A stretch of DNA of 64,000 bases from the NCBI GenBank assembly GCA_030549495.1, contig JAUIRK010001057.1, positions 1,118,501 to 1,182,500 on the forward strand, written 5' to 3'. This stretch comes from Nectonema munidae (lineage: Eukaryota > Nematomorpha > Nectonematoida > Nectonematidae). The position numbers were made by a program, and so were the translations under genes. Shown here piece after piece: positions 37,501-51,341 of the stretch; position 1 is the stretch's first letter; the number at the start of each line of letters is the position of its first letter. The notes beneath the pieces are model-generated. The model was not told the origin of the DNA. It searched no databases and saw nothing but the letters and a program-made list of their open reading frames with translations.

Positions 37501-40500
37501 CCGAAACTCCTTAATGCTCTAAACTCTCCACTACACTATTTTCTTTTATTTAAAACAATTAATCGTTAACTACAATTATTTTAGCCTATAATAATCTTTA
37601 ATCCGATAGTACTTAGATATATCTTCCTAACTACCTACCTACTTAATATGAGCAGCCAAAAACATAAGATGTCATGTTTGAACAAAACTTCAGGGATCAA
37701 ATTTGGATTTTATTAAATGTTACCAGATGGTAGAAAACGTCGAACATACTTTGTTGTCTATACGGAACGAGCTAGGCTATGAAAAATATATCTAAGTATA
37801 CTCAAAAATAGAAAAAATGGCCAAAATATCAGTATTACCTACATTAGAAATACCGCGATAACGAAATCATGTTGCTGCATCTACCATTGAAGAATATTTT
37901 CATCGGTCCGTATTTATTCCATTTTTAGATGCCTAACTTCAAAAAATTAATCTTCGTTTAAGCAATTTGACATGAAAAGCAAGTATTGCTTTAAAGCTAG
38001 TTCCAAGTTATCTCAATAAACATCCACTGTCCCAATATGATGTAAATATGCTATTCGAACATTTTAAAGATGACCTACCTGATTCAAAAACATTAAATCA
38101 ATAAATTAAATTGTTGCAACAAGTGCGAAGCACTCAGGCTGTCCTTCCTGACACCATGCCTAATACTCTCAGTCATTCTATCGCTTGTTGCCAGCTTTAC
38201 CCTAATATTACAACAATGCTACACATCATGCTCTTAACTTCAGTGATTATACGAGTTTACGTTTGGCAAAAAAATAGGTTCAAAAATACGAAACTATCTT
38301 TCGTATCGTTATGTATGTATCATACTGCTTATAAACAGTAGAGACCCGTTTTTACTAATAAGTGAGGTAAAACATGTCCACAGAACAAGGCTACATAAAT
38401 ACTTTTTTAAGTCTAAAAATGAACAAAAACAAAAAAATTACAAGAACGTTGTAATTTTTAGTTATAAAGCTATTTGAGAAAGAATCTAGTGAATAAAATA
38501 GAAAACATTACGAGATGCGGATGTTTGAAAAGGATCAAAATCTTTGTTCTTTGAAGCGTTATTTACTGAAGAAGCTTCAGTCTGGTGTGAAAAATCATCA
38601 GAAAAGCCAAATTGTTCTTGATTTTGTCTTTGAGAATGGTCAGAATGCGAAAAATCCAATTCTAATAACTCCTTAACAAACAGTAAGTTTTACAGTTAGT
38701 TTGGAAAGGGAACACGCGGAATAGAAAATAAACATTTTAAGCTAAATTGCACAATTTCTCTATTTATGAAGTTTTGCGAATCTCAGGCTTCAATATTAAT
38801 GAGATAGGGTATGGGAGAAGAGGTGAAATGGGAAAAGCAGAAACATTGATAGAAGTATAGAAACCATTTCAAAAACGCATACATATGATATATATTAAAA
38901 ACAACTACTTCAATAGGTGTACATTAAAGCATGATTACTTAAACACCCTTCTTATGACATGAAAAATCATTTAATAAAATAATTTAATTTGTATAAAAAT
39001 TACATATTTAAAACCTTCATGTATAAACAAATCAAGCATAAAGGATAAAAAAACGATACTAACATATAGCTAATTTGTTTATAATGCTGATTATAAAGGA
39101 TTTCGGGCAATTGCACTATAGACAAGAGAAAAACTATTTCCCAATAAACATTTGCCCGAAGGACAACTTTTCGAGTAGAATAACTGACTGACGGATAAAT
39201 GTAATTTTAAACAAAATTTTAATTTGCACAATGGCTTAAAATCCCACTAAACAACATATGTAGTTTTATTTAAATTACTAAATGTAGGCTGCCGGTGCAG
39301 AAGTACTTAAGAAATTATTAATAGTTATTTCAATTAAAAAGCTTTAATTTTAAAGGACGCATAAAAATCTTCGTTCATAGAAAATTCGGCCAAGACAATA
39401 TCATCATCAATATATTTAGAGGCTGAATTGATCTGATTCCAAGATCTTTGCATGAATAAGCTTAGCAAAAAATTTAATGAAACTAGCAAAAAACTCTCGT
39501 AACATTATTATAAGTTTTAATTTTTTTTATGTGATATAGTTATAAATAGTTAATGTTTAAGCGCTAAACATTTTTTAAAAAGTTTATCATTATTTTAAAA
39601 AATATCATTGATTCTAAAATATATCATTTTATTGCTCAAACATTTATGATTATTATCTAAAAATAATCATGTATACTATTTTATGACATCGCATAATGAT
39701 GGAAAATAAATTATTAACGCTAGAAAGACAATAACGATCAATTGACCGGAGGAGTGTGTTATGTTCAATTTTTAGATATCATTAATGTGATAACGCGTTT
39801 ATCACACGCAAAACGTATGCCGAAAAATGTTTACCAAAGTAACCACCAAATTTATTGACTTTAGGTCGTACATGCGTATATATTGTTTTGTAGTTTATTG
39901 ATTCTTCCAGATTCATACATAAACAAACTTGACCATTTGTAATTTCCAAATTTCTTTTAAGAATTTTTCTCTTTCTCTTATTTCATTCATTTAGAAAAAA
40001 AGTTTATAGTACTGATTCTTATGAATCCTCAAATTCAAGTGATTTTTTTCTTCAATATATGAAAGAATTTAGGACAAGGAAAGCACATTGTTATGAAGTT
40101 GTTAGATTCCAATAAAGGAATGGGGTTGAATGTCACTTGTGATCATTTTTTCATAAGTCTTTCCTGCGCTAAAAATCTTTTGAAGCAGAACACAACTCTT
40201 GTGGGCACAATCAGATCGTACCAAAGAAAAATTCCTCCAGAAATAAAGTTTGAGAAGGATGATCCATAAATTCAAGTTTTTTTTTCACTCACGATGAAGG
40301 TATTATGCTAGTAGGATATAGGGTCAAAAAATAAAAACGTTTTTCTTTTATCATCTCAGCATCAGAAGCCAAAACCTGAATACTCAGAAAACCGTCTAGA
40401 ATGCATTCTTTATTACAACAAAGAAAAAGGAGGGGTAGACGCTGTTGACAAAATGCTGAGGGCATATTCTACAAATCCAGGTTCAAGGAGATGGCCCCTC

Positions 40501-43500
40501 GCAGTATTTTTTAATCTTTTGGACATTGTTTGCCTAAACGCTTAAGTTTTATACAAAGAGATGAAAGCTTCGCCTAAAAAAGGAGAGAAAGTTTCAAATT
40601 CTAAAAGTTTTCAGAAAAGTGCCTTTCTCAGGGAAGATAGAGCAGCAACTTCTATTGACAAGATTTTAGGAGAGAGAAAAATGACTACTTGTAAAATATG
40701 TCAGAAAAATAAAACAAGAACGTCTTGTCCAAACTGTTATATGTATATTTGTGGATCTTGTTCTTCTCAAGTATGTAAATTATGTTTGAAATTAGATTGA
40801 CTTTATGTTGTTATATGTTCTCTAATATTATCATATAAAATAGTACATAATTTTTATGAATAAATATGAACACATAATAAAGTAGGTCAATTGACCGGTA
40901 TGGTATCAGTTGAAGAAAAACGTGTATACTTTTTAGTTTGAATTGAGTAAAAACAAAACATTTCATCTGAAATTATAGAATTCTAAAAGTTTCGATTAAA
41001 TGGTTATGAGTTTCTAAGATTTACAATAAAATGAAAACAACTTAGCGGTCAATTGACCGGTTTGGTCTTTCGAGGGTAGCAAGGAAAAATGGCTTTGTTT
41101 AAAGTGCATAGCTATTTCAGCGTACAATAAAATTTTTAAGTGGTTTAATTTAGTTATTGGTTTATTTAAACAATAAAACTCAAATCATAAAATTTTTTGC
41201 CTAATTAAAAATACATTTATCAAGCACTTATCCGTCGGGTGGTTGTCCTACTCGAGCAGTTGTCCGTCGGGCAAATATCTATAGGGAAATTGTCTAGCAG
41301 GCAGTTGACCTAGAACCGATTATAAAAAATTTATCGCCAATATCCAAGAATTTGTGCACACTCGTTATGAAAATGGCGGGAAAGAAGAGGGTAACATCGA
41401 TTTAAAGATGCATTTTTAATATTATATCAATATTGGTTTCACTTAGATTATGTTGAAATTTTAATTTTGTAGGCAAATTATCATTTTAATGAGATTTAGT
41501 AGATTATGAAGCAACTATAAACGCTAAAGAAAACTCGAAAAAACAGAGAAAGCGCATTCAAGATAAGGCTGGACAAGTTTTGACACAAAATGAAACAGAT
41601 TGGATAAAAAAAATTACAAAATTAAAGACAAAAATACACCAGACATTAACTACAAAGCCATCGGTTTTGAATATGATAAAGCTAAATCAATATGTAATTA
41701 TAATAAAAAAAATAGAGGAATAGTGATATATATGGAAGCTTTAGAAATGGCCTTCTAAAGATATACTGCAATGTAGACTTGAAGAAATTGCGAATCTCAT
41801 TCCTCCCCATAATCCGGTCGATTCACATAGTTTTTACGAATCTCCTGAAATAACTGATCGACAGGGGGTTTATTGTATTTATCAATATTAAATTTTTAAA
41901 CCCATTTTGACCTGAATTAATTTTTTTTAATTTTATTTTTTTAAACAAAGTAATAAATCTTACAAATGTTACTGAAATGTTAAATTAAGAAAAAAATTGA
42001 TCTAGTTTAGTGAAATTAACTACTACCATATGGTAACGATAGGGTGAAAAGCGAACAAACAATATATGGTAACATTAGTGTTACCTAATAGAAGCCCCAC
42101 CCCTCTCCATGTCGGGTTTTTTTACCCCTCCTGTTCTATTTTTTAATAACGAGCATCTAGAATTAGTTTATCCACCCCCGGTAGAGGACGTCATATATGT
42201 ATGATCCCAAACGTCTATATCACACGTTGAGCACTGTATTCTTTCATATGAATATTACAATTCTCCCCCCCCCTTCCCCCAACTTACTATTCAGTACTTG
42301 GATTACAAAATGATCAATTCAGACATACCTAATGTCACTTATCACTCTTCCTTCCGATACCGAAGAGAATGGTCTTTCACTTTAAAGTTCTTTGTAATGA
42401 TGTGCATCGCCTAAGCCAGGGTTCACCCAAATTTTCTGGAAGCGAACCGAATTACCGAAAATTTAAACAATACGGGCCGAAATATTGAAAAGTTAAAAAA
42501 CACTGGTATTATGAAATTCCTATTAATACTTGTTTAAGACTAAATAAAGCAAACTTTTCGATGTTTTCCCTATTGATGAGACAAAGTTGATACACTGAGG
42601 AGAAATTGAACACAATATATTTCAAAAATACTTATTTTGTAACACCTATCAATATCAAATTTTAGCTTACGGGTCAGATAAACCTACTTCGTCGGTCAAA
42701 TCTGTACAACAGCCAGTAGTTTGATGACCCCTGGCCTAAGTGATAGGGGATAATTACATGATAATGAAATTGCACACAAGTTAATACAAGTTTAAAATGA
42801 ACTTTAGTAAGTATTCAAAAATAGATCCGATTTAGGCCTTCTTTCCCTATTATTTAATTCTTACTGGGCCGAAAATTAAAAGAAGCTCTTACTAGTTTGT
42901 TTGTTTTGTGTAATCATGACAAAATAAAATTTTGGAGAAATAGAGACAAGATGAATTCGCTCATCTATCAATATATCTATTATCTATTAACGCGAATAGA
43001 ATTCTGCCTAAAATTTAATTTGTTTAAGAATTTTTATGTTTAAAATTCTGGTTGGAGATGAAAAATTGGTTTTAAAGAATTTCTTTTAATAAATTGATGA
43101 TATTTTAAAAAGCTACTTTTATTAATGCAGTCAATTCTTATAAGCTTCATTATTTTCATGATGGCTTAAATTTTACACAATCTAGAAATAAATATATGAA
43201 TAATTTAGATTTTTATTTCTAATATTTAATGCTGTCTATAAAAAAAGAAGAACAGTTGAAAAAATATATCACGGAGGCTTAAAAAGATTGTAAAACTCGG
43301 GTAAGAAAAACATTCAAAATAGAGTTGGGTTTTCTTCAAAAGATTTGACTCCATAGATATAAGTGTTGAATCTTGCACAAAATGAGCGCTGGCTAGCAGC
43401 TGTGTAACTCACGGAACTTTTTAAAAATCTATCATTTTAAATTTCATTTTAAAACCCATATAAAATGTAGCATTTGTCTCTGATAAATTTACATACTGTT

Positions 43501-46500
43501 GAATGAATAGTGAGTGAATACGCTAAATCTAATTTTTATAAACTCAAAGTTAAGGTTCAAAATCAGAAATGCGAAACATTTTTAGCATGATGCCATTATC
43601 CTTAATATTTATCAAATCATTAGACTAGAAGCAAAGACAAAGAATATTTCATGCCTACACTTGGCCAAAAGTTATTCATGAATTTACCGGTTATCAACCA
43701 GAATATAATCAGAAGATATCTAATGTATGCAGAGGATTTGTGTTAAAAAGCATTTATAAACGTAGACGACCACATTTTTACAAATTAGACTCTGGTCGTT
43801 AAAATGGGTTAACTTTAGAAGCATCTAGTTTACACTATTTAGAATGGAATCAGCCTATCAGTAACAATTAGAGGACATTGGTTAAATCATTGCATTTCAT
43901 GAGAGAGACTGACCAAATCCCCTTTTTGAAGCGAGTAAATATTCCTTCCCAGCATGATTTAAAATGAATTAAAAGTGGAGAAAACGAACAGGTTCGGTAG
44001 CTGAAGACTCTTTAAGCTTAGCCTTCTGTTTTTCACTTTCGGAAAGAGCGATTTGCAAGCGAATGTCATCGTATTTCTCAGCCTTGGTCTGGCTTTCAGC
44101 AGCTTCTTTACTCATCGCAATTGCTATTTGAAGCTGGAGTTCTTCTTCGCCTGCTGTTGTTGGCCTACTTGATTCCAATTCACCAGTCGATCCTTTAACG
44201 AATGAATATACTTAACTTGGTGAAACCTAAGCTATTTTAGACGAATGTTACCAGGGGGGACGAAAAAACGAACTCTTACTTTCAATGAAATTAAATAGGA
44301 ATTACTAAAGTCATATGCTTTGTTCGGCCGTAAATGGGTTAAGCCAAAAGTGGTGATAGATCATCATCATAAGTCTTGTTACAAGTATATACTGTTTTCT
44401 CAGTACAAGTATTGAAGCTTTTTGCAATCATTTTTATTAATCTTATAATTTAAACATCTAAAATACGATTAGTATTACCGCTACATATGTTATCAAACCT
44501 GGATTTATGCAATCGTTCAGCTTGACGTTTAAAATAGTCAATAGTTTTGTTTACTCGACTAGAGTGCTTCATTTCCAGTGCAAGCCTCACTTGTCGGGCT
44601 TTAGAAAAGTGGATTCTAACACTTCAGAACCTACTCTTCCCCACATGACGTTAATGCAGTAAAACGAAATTTCAAGTGTATTTTTTAGCCATTAAGAAAA
44701 ATGCACATTTACAAATTAGGCATGATAAGCAATAAAAGAATAAAAATGGAATTCATTTCATAGACTAAATTATTTATTCTCTTTAAATGTGACTTATTGC
44801 CAAAATCCCAAATTCCTCAATATGGATGCAACACGTTGCGCAAAACGATCCATTCAGTGACCTCTTCTCGCTCCACATGGAACTGCTTCGTGATCGTCTT
44901 AGGGCACTGCAAACTCCAGTTTGAAACCACATGAGCTAGAAAGTAGTGATGCAATCAGAATCACAAACAAGGTCATTTGACTTGATAAAATCAATGTAGT
45001 TATAGTGGGATTGAGTGAAGGTATTAATGTCTGTTAATAATAGTGATGTGTCCATTAGATAAAAATTCTTTTATAATAAATTTTGTAAATTATAAAAAGT
45101 TACCCCCCCCCCCCCCCCCCCCACCTTTTTAATTTTGAAGATGTGCGCCTCTATTATATAGTAAATGTAAATATTAGAGTTGGGGAAAACAATATTTTCG
45201 TTGATTTTTCGTTATCATTAAAAACGATAACGAAGTCATATTAGTTGAAATTAACAAGGACAAAGACAAGGTATTTTTATGTTAAGGATATTTCGCAAAA
45301 TATTTTTTTCCACACAATGTTATAAAAGATTATAAAATAACCGCGCGATATATATTGATCAATGACTTTTCGTTTTTTAACATTATCAATACACCATTCA
45401 GTATCTATGAGATTGCTTCAAAAAAAGGAATCTTGAAAGTTGTTTCTCAAAATTGTTTGGAGAGTTTTTGAAAAATAGAAAAATAATTCAAACAGTGCCT
45501 TTCGATCTATCAAATTAAATCATTATTGCATCTGATTACGTCAAAAAATATTTTATATAATTTTTTTAAAACATGTAAATAGTGAGAAGCATTGTGCAAA
45601 AGTGATTGATTAAAATTTTTTTCCAATTTTCTTACTTTCTCATTTTGACATGTCGATTTATATCAGTTTTCTTTTTTCCTTGTGCCAATTTTACTAGCGA
45701 AGATTCATCAAAAAATCCAGAGATGTAAAATCTAGAAACGGGTCATACAATGTCACTCCAACAAGCCATTTTCACTACCTTATATTTTTAAAAATTAATA
45801 TACAAATAGAACTCATCTTAAGACAAGTTTAATGGTGTATATCTCAACTCAATATGTGGAGTCGTTCTTGAGATATGAGAAAATGAGGACAAAATCGTTA
45901 TTTTTACAAAAAACACAGTTTAGGAAAATCTCAGCAATTATTAGAGCAACAGAAATCTATTTGATATAATATTAAAACCAAAAATATGGTCCAACTTTTA
46001 CTTTTAAAATTTTTTGTGAAAGGACAAACCAAAAAGTTGACCTTTACTTTGACATTTGATCCCAAAAAGGTCATTTGAAGTAGAATTCCTTTTTTGTAAC
46101 TTTGAAGGAAAGCTTTGTAGATCTTTTCTCTTGAAAAACTCTATTAAGTGTACTTAATCAAGTCGACTTAAACCAAAATATTGATATTTATACATAAAAA
46201 AGGTGGAAACTACCGTATGAAGAAGTTGTCTTCATCAGAAAAAGATGACATTTGTAAATGGGTAGATGTGAATTGTTTACTTACTCTTAGCGAATTAGTT
46301 ACACGTGTTAACAAAAGTTGGCTTGCCTGTTTAAAAAATCTTAAGTTGATAATTGCCTTCTTAGTTTTACTGCACAAAAAAGTAGTTCGTAATAGTGATA
46401 GAACAAAATACCCTTTTTGAGTCGTATTTATTTTGAGAAGTTTGTTTAAAAATTATTACAGGAAAAATGTGAAGTTGGTGTTGGCGCTGCAACAACTGTT

Positions 46501-49500
46501 ACGCAGGCTAGAAGTAGAAATATTTCTGTTGTAGCCGTAGTGAGCAGAAAGAAATTGTATCGAAAGATGAATGATCGTGCAGTTGACTGTTTAGAAACAT
46601 CTCAATGATTTAAAAGAAGCTTGTGTAGAACAAAGCATTGTAAGTCCTGCATTAAATATTTACAATGCATGAATTCACCCCTACAAAAGGTTAGTTTTTT
46701 TTTACTTTAAATATAAAAAATTTTTGATATAAAAAATTAGTAGCTTCCAACTTCACTGAAAAATATTATATTAACCCATTAACGACCAGAAAAATCAGAC
46801 GATATCTAATGTAAAGCAGAAGATTTGTTTTAAAAAGCATTAATAAAAGCAGACGATTTTATTTGTGTAAAGTCGACATATGTCGACTGTGGTCGATAAC
46901 CGCATAATACAAGTTCTTTAAAATATGCAAGAACGAAAGTTAATAAATTCGATATTTTCTGTACTCACCCAGATACAACTGATAAAATTTACTAATGTGG
47001 TTTCTTAACCCATTAAGTACCATAGAAATCAGACGATATTTAAAAAAAACGCAGACGATTTATATTCAAAGTCATTGAAAAAAGCAGACGAAGATGAAAT
47101 TACTTATGTTCCCAAATGGAAACATTGAGACTTAATGGGTTAAAATAACAAAATCATTACGTACACTTGATCTCACTCATGCATATTCCAGGATTAACAA
47201 TGACAAATTAGAATACTAAACGCATACATAACATTAACACACCACCTGCCACATACTTCAAATCCATGACAACTAAATAAAAGACACGAAAGGAAACATC
47301 CAATATAATGAAAGAAAGACCCCCCTAACGTTTTTTCAAATGTAGTCAAGGGGTGCAATTTCCTTTCAATAGCTACATCTCAGACTTTATGCAATCAATC
47401 CTTCTCAACAAAACATATATATATATGATAAAGATAACAAAAATAGCAACCTATAAGAACTGAACAAATTACCTCATACTAGATACTTGAGTCACTCAAC
47501 AGTCAACACTACCATTAAATTTTAGCATACAATTTAATAACAGAACATAAAATCATAGTACAATTTTGAGTACATAAATTCAGGCTAATATTTTTGATGC
47601 AAAGCATACACGTAATAGACACAAATACAGCACACAATTAAGTTTAAATGACCCTGAACATTTACAAAACTCCTAAAGGCAGAGCATGGGGAAAATATAT
47701 GAGGAAACAATTAGCAACACATACAAAACATCACATGCTCCACCTTTGAATAGCTCTAATGTTTAACAAACCACTTCATCAACCAAAAACAAATAAAAAA
47801 GAAACTATTCAAAACACCTTAAAGATAGTCTTAGATTTTGCCAAAATATTCTCCTTCTTAAGCTATACAATACAATCAACATCCATAGCACCCACAACAA
47901 ATTAAAGAATCCTTGATTAATTATTCAAACTACACCAAAATTTCTTTGTTTACACTTCATGTAAAAAATAAAGATAAAAAGTAGAAGCTTAAAATATCAT
48001 GATATATCAACACGCTTTGAAGCAATTTACAGATGAAATAATTTTAAAATTGAAAGCTTATAAATAAATTATTCGAGTAAAAGCAAGCTTGCATACAAAA
48101 AAGTAGGTATTCAGACTTCCCTCACATCGACGATAAGCAAATCTATCTGCCTTTGCAAAGACATCAAAATAAAACTATTTTCCGAGAACAAACATCTAAA
48201 AAGCAGGGGGTTGTGGGGTCAGAGTCTGGAGTCGCGTGTTTTGACAAAGTGTCGGAGTCCTAATAATAATTATTGTTGCGACTCCTATTTAATTCACAGT
48301 TGTTAGATTAAAAAATAAATTCATAGAAACACTCTTTAGTGCCAAACGTTGCAAAAAGACTAGATAAATTGTGATCATCATTTTAATTTAACGTTGTATT
48401 TTTGCAAATCATAGAAAGAGGCTGAAAATTTTATAAAATAAAGAATGAACTCTCTTTTATTACACAAATACTTGTAAAGGAACAAAGCTCAGGTTATGAG
48501 TAGGAAGTTTTTTGGAAAAATTTTTTTAAACCAAATACTTTTGAAAAAATACTTTCGGATAGATTTAGTTTTTGAAGGCTGTTGTTTTGACTTGGATAAA
48601 GATGTTATAGACAATAAATTGAAAATGTTTTTGAATACACTCTAAGAAAGAGCACACCTTTAACACTAGTTAGATTGAAAGCTAACTAGTGAGTCAGAAA
48701 TTTATAACGCATGTTTGTAAAGCAAATTTACAAAATTTGGAATCGGGGATTTATGATATTTGAAATACATAAAAAGGAGCTTGAGTTGCAAATCAAGTAA
48801 AAGTTTAACTTATTATTATAGATATATAAGTTATGTATTAGTGTTATTTGTAAATTCAAATTATAAATGCAAAGTATTAGGAGCTTGGCAAAGCTCTGGA
48901 AGCATTTAAATATATATGAAAATGCTTTGACAAGATACTATATATTTAAATGCCGTTTTTTAATATTCTTAAATAATACCCCATACTCATGGGCATCCTC
49001 TAGGAGTAGCAAACCCCCCCTGAATTATAAATATTTTTATTTTTTCGAAACCGTAGATAATTATTTTCCAACATAATTTTAATGGCAGTCAAAAATACCA
49101 TTGTTTAATTTACATAGTTAACTTATATAATTGTAGATGAGTTTTTAAATAATTTTTCAACATACTCTTGGTTATCATTTATACCTTTATTTTATAGAAT
49201 AATGTTATGATAATTTCTATCTTTTTACATCAACAAAGCGTTTTTATTTTATACTAAATAAAGGATATTAATTTTTTAGTAATCTCGAATTTCAATTTTT
49301 TTTGTCTTTATATAATAAATATATCAAGTCATTTTTTATTTTTTGTCCCACCTTAAAATGAATTTTTTTTTCAAACTTTGGGAATCACATTGAACTAATG
49401 TATACTTGATGAAATACATAAATTTTTATTTAAATTTCGGCTAATTTTTCTGGACAACCACTTTTTCGGACTCGAGTAGCACAAAAATTACTGGATAACA

Positions 49501-51307
49501 TTTTTTGAAATTTTTTTCATTTAGGATCATCAGTCACATATTGCATTTTATCCTAATTGTTTACTATACTATATATAATGGTGGTGATGTATTTTTCGGT
49601 TTCCTATGCTTTATAATGGCATGATATATAGAAAACATATTATCAATAAGAGGTTTATAAATTCTACTTTTTACTACAGTTTGATACTAAGGATTTTATA
49701 TTTTGTTGTTTAGAAATAGCACTTTTCTGATTTTTTAACGAAGAGCATTGGTCATATTTATACCGACAGTGTGCGAAGAAGAAATCACATTCCACTGTTA
49801 TTACGGTTGTTATTGATTTTAGGGCATAACTGTGAGAAAAAAGATTAACACAGGTTGCATTACGCGTTTGTGAACGTCGTTAAATATTTATCTCGAATAC
49901 GACGCTCCGGACACTTTTGAGCAAGCGTATGTGGTTTATTTTAGCGGGTTAGTACGTTTAAATTTTAGTCAAATATTAAAAAGCGTATAACTTTCGTATT
50001 TCTCAAGTAGTGTTGACGTCAATTGTGAACGACCCCTAACAATTTTTCAATCCTACGAATTTCAAGCTAATTCCAACTCTATGCAGTAACTGTATGGTTG
50101 TCGGAAGATCTGTCAAATAGAATAAAGTATAGTCACAGTGAAACTGACAGTCTTCTTGATTCTTCAGATTCAGCCACCAGTGATATTGAGCAAAATGTGG
50201 AATTTAATTTCAGTTTTGAAAAGTGTTTTGCTGATATGAAAAAGAAAGCGGATCAAAAAGAAACAAGCAATACAAATGCTACACCTATAACAACAAAGAG
50301 TCCATTTTCAGCAGCAAGTATTAAAATTAGAACGGAAATATCAAGGTATCTAACATTTAAACTGATTGCAAACAATAAGAACCCTCTTAAAAAGCGAACA
50401 AAGAAGAACTTCCAAGTTTGGCTCTCCTCTCAAGAAAGTATTTATGTGCTCCTCCTTCTTCAGTAGAGAGCAAGAGAATTTTTAGTGTAAATGACAATAT
50501 ATACTCGCCAAAGAGAAACCGTTTAGAACCAACAACTGGAGAGATGCTTATATTTTTGCACTATAATTTGCGAGTGCTTCAATTTGACTATGATTAAATG
50601 CATATTTTTACTATGTACTAAACGAAGTTTTTCTCAATAAAATGGAATTATTTATATTATTTTGAACTCAATACGACATCGTTGTATTATTATAATGGAA
50701 TTATTGAGAGATGTGTTGGGTCTTCTAACGCATATGAACAGAACTAAAAAAAGTCCTTCTGACAACCTTTCTCAGGGTCAAAAAGAAGCCAAACTTTGGT
50801 AAGAAAGGTCTGTGGAAGGCGCTTATTAGTGCTGATGGATCATATGCGCTAGAAGCCCCGATGTGTTTATATAAAACCTTTCCAATAGATTGTTTGTTAT
50901 CTAGCATATTGTAAAGCTTTAATAGCAAGATGATAAACGTTGCTGATCAATTTTCAACTTATATCTTAATTAAGTATGTTATTAATACCTAGGCACAGTA
51001 ATACATATATGTAATAATGGCCAGGAATCGTATCGGGAATCAAGATAATTGGATAGAATCGAATCGTATCTGAAACGTTAAAATTTTTGGTATCGTCCAA
51101 ACACTAATGTAAATGCTTCCTCGATTTTATATGATTTCCTTCATATACACATTTTAAAATGAGAATGTAAAAAAGCAAAATAAAAATACCTCCTAAAATT
51201 TTTTATCAATTATATCCGAGCGTGAACGCCCCCTAAAATGTATATCATTTCTTCCTTATACATACAGGCCCGTAGATAGGACTTTTCAATTGGGAGGGCT
51301 GGAAAAA

Positions 51308-51341
<34 letters not shown>

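Larger units (their letters stand above)
39098..41317. mobile_element. Nonautonomous MULE-type element interrupted by piggyBac
   Basis: GATTATAAA occurs at 39089-39097 and 41318-41326, a 9-bp duplication. Left end GGATTTCGGGCAATTGCAC, complement of the right end GGTTCTAGGTCAACTGCC. The TIRs extend about 100 bp and share GACAA, ATTTGCCCGA, GGACAAC, CTCGAGTAG-like and GACGGATAA blocks in the same order. After removing the piggyBac at 39718-41076 about 860 bp remains, with no transposase. The repeated GGACAAC/CCGTCGGG words in the ends recall the arrayed ends of the MULE at 7723. Confidence 0.82.

Noticed and set aside
50725-50928. 67-codon minus-strand frame
   Set aside because: No recognisable domain; adjacent to the hAT C-terminal fragment and probably chance.
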